Source: Stereocaulon alpinum
Lineage: Eukaryota; Ascomycota; Lecanoromycetes; Lecanorales; Stereocaulaceae
Length of the DNA stretch: 64,000 nucleotides
Direction: 5' to 3'
Assembly (NCBI GenBank): GCA_018257865.1
Contig: JAEUBA010000023.1
Coordinates: forward strand, 1-64,000
Shown here: piece by piece, positions 59,002 to 64,000 of the stretch
Layout of the letters: the number at the start of each line of letters is the position of its first letter
Numbering within the stretch: position 1 is the stretch's first letter
The notes under the pieces: generated by a model
Told to the model about the DNA's origin: nothing
The model's input: the letters and a program-made list of their open reading frames with translations, nothing else
Database searches by the model: none
Program-made: the position numbers and the translations under genes

Positions 59002-59512
59002 GTGCGTGCACACCTGCACACAAGCTATATTCGATCCAACCATTGCCCTCTGCTGCCCACCATACCAAAGAATCGGACGGATCGAGTCCGTCCGGTGGTC
59101 TTCACCTATCGCAAGCCTGGTATGAGCGTCGAAGACTTCAAAGCGTACTGGCGCGACGAGCATTCTAAAATCTTCTCCTCCATTCCCATCGTCAAGAAGA
59201 ACCTCTTGAGTTAAGAACAGGTGCGTCCTCCGGTATTGCCCCAGGAGCTATCGTATTCGCCTAACGACAGGTACCGAAAAGGCACATGCGAACGGGGATG
59301 CGTTACAGCAGCTGAAGGAGACCGGCTTTGGTACCATTGAAGCCGATGGGATGGCTATCTTCGAGGCCAACACATATGAGAAGATATATGAAATCTTCAC
59401 AGATGAGGACTACAAGAAGACGGTAGTGCCTGACGAGGAGCAATTTCTTGACAGAGGCAAATCCTTGGCGATTCCATTGAACATTGTGCCAATCTTTGAT
59501 GATCCGACTTGA
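59002..59512 (+). CDS. EthD-domain-like small protein, 5' end unresolved
   Basis: A plus-strand frame carries RPVVFTYRKPGMSVEDFKAYW and EHSKIFSSIPIVKKN, the first half of an EthD-like ferredoxin-fold protein. Exon 2 (59271-59512) carries GFGTIEADGMAIFEA and the VPDEEQFLDR ending. An intron 59210-59270 with donor GTTAAG keeps the frame. The alternative donor at 59,221 (CAG|GTGCGT) would keep a YEQ-like motif, but it runs through a TAA and is out of phase. No in-frame ATG exists between the upstream stop at 58,945 and GMSVED, so the start must be in an undetected exon, or the gene is broken. EthD proteins act in degradation or polyketide-type steps; no substrate can be inferred. Confidence 0.62.
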
Positions 59513-59655
59513 ATGTACATCTCATCATTTCGGAAAATCCGGGCTTGAGGGATTGTCCTTATGTCCATTGACGTCTCCAAGCTGAACATCATCGGGTAGT
59601 AAGCAGCGGTTGGTGCGCACTGCGGCAGAATTAGCAAGCTTTCACTACCGCGCGG

Positions 59656-60979
59656 TCATCTACCATACTGACCCCACTCCGTTTCGACGCGGAAAAAAAT
59701 CCACATCCATCGCCTAAGTACTTCTAAAAATTCCATGACGAAGATGCCTCCTTCTAGATCATTGAAATGGTCTAAATGTGGTGAAAGCTTGAAACTCCAT
59801 GTACACCGCAGCATCAGATCTATGACAATGGCACCATAGTACATCTCTTTAGTATGGAAGTGTGTATGCCTTCGTAGTCCCCAGGGGTGTTCAGGGTTGT
59901 TGCGTACAGAGGCGGGAGAAAAGAGGGTGAGGTCCCAATCTTTCGCAACATCCCAGTAAAAGGAATAGAAAGAGTTCAGGAATACGAAGAAAAGCCTGTA
60001 CTTTGTCAACAAGCAGGTATGGCGCACCTTCTGAAACGTCAAACGTACCAGAGGCGAAACAGGCCTGCTTCGCTCATGCCAATGTCGTTAGGGTTCGTTC
60101 CCCGCTGCAAGGCGCTCAGAATGATGACTGGAAAAGCAGAAGAGTACTTCAATGCATTGGCTAGATGCTGTCCTCCCCAGCCAGAGCTGGAAGTAGGATG
60201 TTTCCGTACTCTCTGGTATTCGATCAGACATTGTCGTAGCCGTATCAAGCTGGGTATGCTGATAATGAGTGGCACCATGTACGCTCCACCACAGCTCCGG
60301 TCAGGCTTATCTGTGGAGGACACACCAGGCGAGACGAACATGCATGTTGACACGAACAGATCACCGAGAACCTTGGCGTAAGATGTCAGGACATCGGCAA
60401 GTAATATGTCTCCGAACTTGCCATTATCCGCCTCAGCAATGCCACCAATGCTGACACGTTTTAGTGTCGCCAGGAAGCGGTATCGGCCTGCTCGCGAAAG
60501 GCGTTGGATCGGTACGAAGAAGAACACGGCGAGGAGGAAGAGGAAGGATTGGGGGAGGATATCCCATGCAGTGACTAGGGACGAATCTCCACGAGTAACG
60601 AGCCAGAAGAAGAGGATGGAGACGACGAGGGGTGTGGTGACAGTGGCTGCAAGCCTATATGTTCGTTGATGGTGTGGAGGTATACTGGAAGAGACGCGGG
60701 TATGGTATTTGATCAAAGCTGGTACGTCCTAGATGTTCTATCAGCAAACGTTCTATTCAGCGTCTCCTGCGGCCATTGCATACGATCTTGAGGATGGACA
60801 AGTAGTGCAGATTAATGCCCCAAGCCCATAAACCTTAGGAAACATCAGCTACAACGCTACTGGGACTGTAGGTGTAATGGACGCATACCGAGCACGAAGA
60901 TGACTGCGATTCTGTAAGGCAATGGAAGAATCAAACTGAAGGTGTCTAGCCCAAACTCAACAGCTGGATCCTGCTCCAT
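59656..60979 (-). CDS. ERD1: ERD1/EXS-family Golgi membrane protein
   Basis: Multi-spanning membrane protein of the EXS family; yeast Erd1 acts in the Golgi, in phosphate recycling and retention of resident proteins. Minus-strand exons 60979-60889, 60833-60784 (50 nt), 60728-60049 and 59995-59656 join to 386 aa, the family length. The start reads MEQDPAVEFGLDTFSLILPL. Hydrophobic helices include YRIAVIFVLG, TVTTPLVVSILFFWLV and FLFLLAVFFFVPI. The EXS signature occupies the last two exons: GGQHLANALKYSSAFPVII, then FYSFYWDVAKDWDLTLF, with RCTWSFKLSPHL and FLEVLRRWMWIFFRVE. All splice sites are canonical. Confidence 0.9.
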
Positions 60980-61285
60980 TTCGGAGGAAACATAATCAGT
61001 AGAAGCGCCTCAGGATCATTAAGATATCATAGAGTCACGAGTAAGGAATGACTGGGGTAGAGACAGATTGTTGTTGAAGCACGAAAATTGGAGAATTATC
61101 TGCTCAGCGCGTCTCTTGCCGCCCTAAGGTGAGCAATGATTGGTCCTTTAGATGAGCACCTGGTACCGTAGATCGCATGCCGAGGTGATCCCGCAACCTC
61201 CGCAAAATGCTTGACTGCTTAGAGATACCGTAGCAATCGCATCAGTAAACAATACTGGTTCCATTGGACAAGCACACTCCCTCTC
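60980..61285. promoter_or_regulatory. Divergent promoter region between ERD1 and PEX10
   Basis: A 306 bp spacer between the two start codons, so both promoters share it. No specific site is claimed. Confidence 0.5.
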
Positions 61286-62440
61286 ATGATGGCATCTCTA
61301 GAAAATCCTGATCATATCATCCGTGACGTCCATAAACCCTCCCCAACCAAAGCAACAAGCTACACCTACCCTTTCGCGGCTTCTCCAGACATAATACGCG
61401 CTAACCAGAAAGACATTTACTTCCAAAGCATTCTCTTTGAGAACTTCACCACCATCCTTCGCCGGCTGTACGGCTCACGTTTCGCCCATACATACGATTC
61501 AGAAGCCCGCACCTTCACCGAGCTGCTCTATCTAGGGCTCACGACTTTGGTCGGGAACCGCACCCTCGGAGAAGAATACTGCGATATATACCAGATCGAG
61601 AGCGGATCGCAACAGCTTCCAGGAGTAAGAAGACGCGCAGGCTACATCTTTTCCGCCGTCCTCATACCCTACACTCTCACAAAAAGCTTACCATCTCTTC
61701 GAGCCCGAATTCGTCTAAAGCTCGAAGGCAACCTCTCCCGCATCCCCAAATCCTTTCACAGCTCTCTCCCATACCGAATACAGCACTACATCCTCACCAA
61801 TCTCTCAACTCTAACTTCTATCTCCACCTCTCCTCTCTATGCGATCAGCCTCGCAGTTTTCTACTTTACAGGCTCTTACTATCACCTTAGCAAACGGCTT
61901 TTCGGCCTGCGTTACATCTTCTCAAAACATCTTGCACCCTCCGAGCAACGCGTAGGATATGAGGTTCTAGGTGTGCTGCTAGTGCTACAAATGGTCGTAC
62001 AGGCGTATCTGCACGTGCACAGTACGATAAATACTATACTGCCTACCGAAGGTGCTAGCGCTATGCTCGACGACGGCGTGGAAGTTGGTCTTCTGAGCCA
62101 CCAGGACTCCCATGGAGTGAACGATCTCGTAGAGTCGGTCAGCGCAGCAGAGAAATCAGATATAAGCCGCCTGCGTGTTTCACACGCAACACATACACCC
62201 CTTCCACCATCCTCGAATCCGCGTTACGATCTCTCTGATACTTCTACGCTGGCATGGCTACAGCTGAAACAGCAAAGAAAATGCACACTGTGCTTAGAGC
62301 CCATGAAAGATCCCAGTGCCACGACCTGCGGGCATGTGTTCTGTTGGACCTGTATCCTAGATTGGGTGGCTGAGAAGCCCGAGTGTCCGCTCTGCAGGCA
62401 GCAGGTGCTAGGGCAGCATGTCCTGCCATTGCGGGGGTGA
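61286..62440 (+). CDS. PEX10: PEX10, peroxisomal RING E3 ligase
   Basis: Peroxisomal membrane protein that forms the RING ligase complex with PEX2 and PEX12 and ubiquitinates the PEX5 receptor for recycling. Single exon, 384 aa, starting MMASLENPDHIIRD. The N-terminal domain has FAASPDIIRANQKDIYFQ and LYLGLTTLVGNRTLGEEY, both conserved in PEX10. Hydrophobic membrane segments lie near 110-130, 175-205 and 225-245. The C-terminal RING at about 332-372 has complete Cys/His ligands: CTLC, CGHVFCWTC and CPLC. The gene appears intact. Confidence 0.94.
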   Translation: MMASLENPDHIIRDVHKPSPTKATSYTYPFAASPDIIRANQKDIYFQSILFENFTTILRRLYGSRFAHTYDSEARTFTELLYLGLTTLVGNRTLGEEYCDIYQIESGSQQLPGVRRRAGYIFSAVLIPYTLTKSLPSLRARIRLKLEGNLSRIPKSFHSSLPYRIQHYILTNLSTLTSISTSPLYAISLAVFYFTGSYYHLSKRLFGLRYIFSKHLAPSEQRVGYEVLGVLLVLQMVVQAYLHVHSTINTILPTEGASAMLDDGVEVGLLSHQDSHGVNDLVESVSAAEKSDISRLRVSHATHTPLPPSSNPRYDLSDTSTLAWLQLKQQRKCTLCLEPMKDPSATTCGHVFCWTCILDWVAEKPECPLCRQQVLGQHVLPLRG

Positions 62441-62820
62441 AAAGACCAACCTCTTGGTATTGCACATGCTGGCCTTAACTCAGGGCCCATTCACTCTACT
62501 GCTTCGTTCTGATAGACTGCTGTTCCTTGCCGGTAGTTAGCCGTAAGACATGTTCTGATGTCTGAAGCCGGAGTTTATCTCACCTCAGTTCTCAGACCTG
62601 ATCTTTCAAGTTTACCTCAAGCAAAGTCCTGGCACAGTCTGGATATGGCAGACTCTGTTACGGCATCCGATACTAAAGCCAGCGAGGTGGAGTCTGAGGC
62701 CGAGACAGGGACACATGCGAGGTCTACAACAACAATGTGAAGCCAGCAGTATGGTGAGCCAGCGAAGCCAACCCTCTAGTTTCACCCGAAACTCTCGCTC
62801 ATCAACATCACGTCAGACGG
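62441..62820. other. Gap after PEX10
   Basis: About 380 bp. A 60-codon ATG-initiated frame at 62,558-62,740 is Ser/Thr/Glu-rich, with no homology I recognise; it is probably chance or 3' UTR. Confidence 0.4.
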
Positions 62821-62850
62821 ACAAACATCCCCGTTAATGAAGCTTCATAG

Positions 62851-63504
62851 GAAGTGTGAAAAAACATCTACAAAGAGCACCTCGCCTTCCGAGAATTCGT
62901 TGTTGTAAGAGGCGAACACGAATTTGTATACAATCTAGGCGCGGACGACGCATTTGTTCCGGGCAGTTCATCAGTCATCCGAACTCCGCGCTAGAATTAT
63001 GCTCTCTTTGGAGATGTCGGTAGCCGCAGCCATTTTGACAAGTCTGTGTGCAACCTCTTTGCAACATCGAGGCTCTTGTACGAAGAAGCCATCCCAGTCT
63101 TCCTCCGCCTCAACTACTTCCACTTTGCCACTATCGATCATCTCCATCTCTTCCTGTCCTCCATCGGAACAGAAGCTCGACACAACATCGCCTCCGTTCA
63201 TTTCGCCTACGAGCTTGCTTACGTGGGGACCACCCCCACCAAAGTATCCAAGTTCCTCAGGGAGTGCGTCAGCATGCGCAGCTTATCCATAGAGCTCATC
63301 TATTCTACCCATTAGATTGCTCTTTACCCTCACCACCTAACCAAGATCTGTGGCATACGAGAAATGCTCAGAATCCGAGATATCAAGGACCTTGAAATCG
63401 TGAACTTCATGCCCCAATTTTTTGGCTGCCTTTCATGCACTCAACTGTACCAGCTTTCGAGACAGATCTTCAAGTGCACAAAGAACCACGCAAAAAGGCG
63501 ACGT
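62851..63504 (+). pseudogene. Decayed fungal-specific gene (F-box-like/ubiquitous Pezizomycotina family)
   Basis: A single plus frame carries family-like content across in-frame stops. KEHLAFREFVVVRGEHEFVY is at about 62,870, then TAG at 62,992. SVCNLFATSRLLYEEAIPVF and FLSSIGTEARHNIASVHF follow, then TAG at 63,313 and IREMLRIRDIKDLEIVNFM until TAA at 63,502-63,504. Earlier stops near 62,848 and 62,857 remove any start. The words RLLYEEA, then hydrophobic-aromatic FxxL, then RHxIASV are typical of a large group of fungal proteins of unknown function with N-terminal F-box-like segments. No intron bypasses either stop with clear splice sites. CpA/TpG content is normal, so RIP is not the cause. 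Confidence 0.62.
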
Positions 63505-64000
63505 TAACACGACAAAAGGACAAGAGCTGTTCTCAGGGAATTCCACCTACGGCAAAGTTAGGGCTTCAGATGACTAGGTATGTCAACAAGATTCTGCTCA
63601 CCGTCAGAATTTATCTAAGTGTTGTTATGATCACAGCGGTGAATAGACCAAGATCTATCTAAAAGTACGCTCGATACTTTTGACGTTAAACATATTTATG
63701 GTTATTTGAGTGGAGGATGTCGAGTGGCTAGTGTCAAGCGAGCGCAAGGATCAGCAGTCTTGATTCAATGTATGCAGAACGAAGACTATGGCTCAGCAAA
63801 CGTTAGATAGCGCAAGTGGAACTCCTATTTTTTCCACACGAAACCCGTGTCATACGCCACCTCTGCTACCCCAGAAGTCATCGACATCCACTCCTACCCA
63901 GCATGAACCCAAGTAGCGCACTCGCTCATCACCTGAGCCTGACGTGGCTAATGGAAGGAAAGCATAGGCTAAGGTCCATAGTCTCCAAACGCGAAAATAG
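63505..64000. other. Right end of window, no gene recognised
   Basis: About 500 bp with only short frames. The relic described to the left ends here; the next gene lies beyond the window. Confidence 0.4.

Noticed and set aside
62558..62740. 60-codon ORF after PEX10
   Set aside because: Low-complexity Ser/Thr/Glu composition and no homology; not enough to call a gene.
1..64000. tRNA and rRNA genes, CRISPR arrays
   Set aside because: B-box-like words (for example near 58,409 and 35,046) lack a matching A box and cloverleaf; no rRNA sequence is recognised; no regularly spaced repeats occur, and CRISPR is not expected in a fungus.

Overview
The window looks like nuclear DNA of a filamentous ascomycete (Pezizomycotina). 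Three things suggest this: genes broken by many 47-60 bp GT-AG introns with CTAAC/CTAAT-type branch sites; fungal-specific gene families (PAN1, CSI2-like, recyclin, a STAND-type N-terminal domain); and a transposon block mutated in the style of repeat-induced point mutation (RIP). The class cannot be fixed from sequence alone; Dothideomycetes is a guess. All protein names come from reading translations by eye, with no database search.

Region 1 (1 to about 14,690) is a graveyard of Ty3/gypsy retrotransposons. CpA and TpG are almost absent while CpG is retained, so CAA/CAG/TGG codons have become TAA/TAG and ATG has become ATA. Three elements are legible: a plus-strand chromodomain element with a probable 3' LTR (1-3339), a second plus-strand element (about 3340-8580) and a minus-strand gag-to-RT element cut off after RT (14,694 to about 10,370). 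Between the last two lies an unidentified decayed reading frame (about 8,880-10,200). Normal composition returns abruptly near 14,690.

Region 2 (15.5-30.2 kb) is a housekeeping block: RPB11 (RNA polymerase II), PAN1 (actin/endocytosis scaffold), eIF3m (translation initiation) and, convergent to these, ECM29 (proteasome adaptor).

Region 3 (30.2-42.7 kb) is sparse and accessory-like: an amidohydrolase pseudogene, a tiny putatively acylated protein, a secreted protein with a doubtful frame, an ankyrin protein with a STAND-type N-terminal domain, and a multi-spanning glycosylated membrane protein. Long gene-poor gaps separate them.

Region 4 (42.7-64 kb) is again mostly conserved genes: a WD40-cyclophilin (Cyp15/PPWD1 type), FCF1 (18S rRNA processing) divergent from a CSI2-like wall protein, recyclin-1, a large fungal-specific two-TM protein with an apparent 1-nt frameshift, a secreted CAP/PR-1 protein, an EthD-like protein, an ERD1/EXS Golgi protein divergent from PEX10, and a decayed fungal-specific gene.

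The genes do not form a pathway or a biosynthetic cluster. I found no clearly new molecular system. The best leads are the RIP spectrum, the unidentified quasi-ORF inside the RIP block, and several broken or oddly spliced genes.
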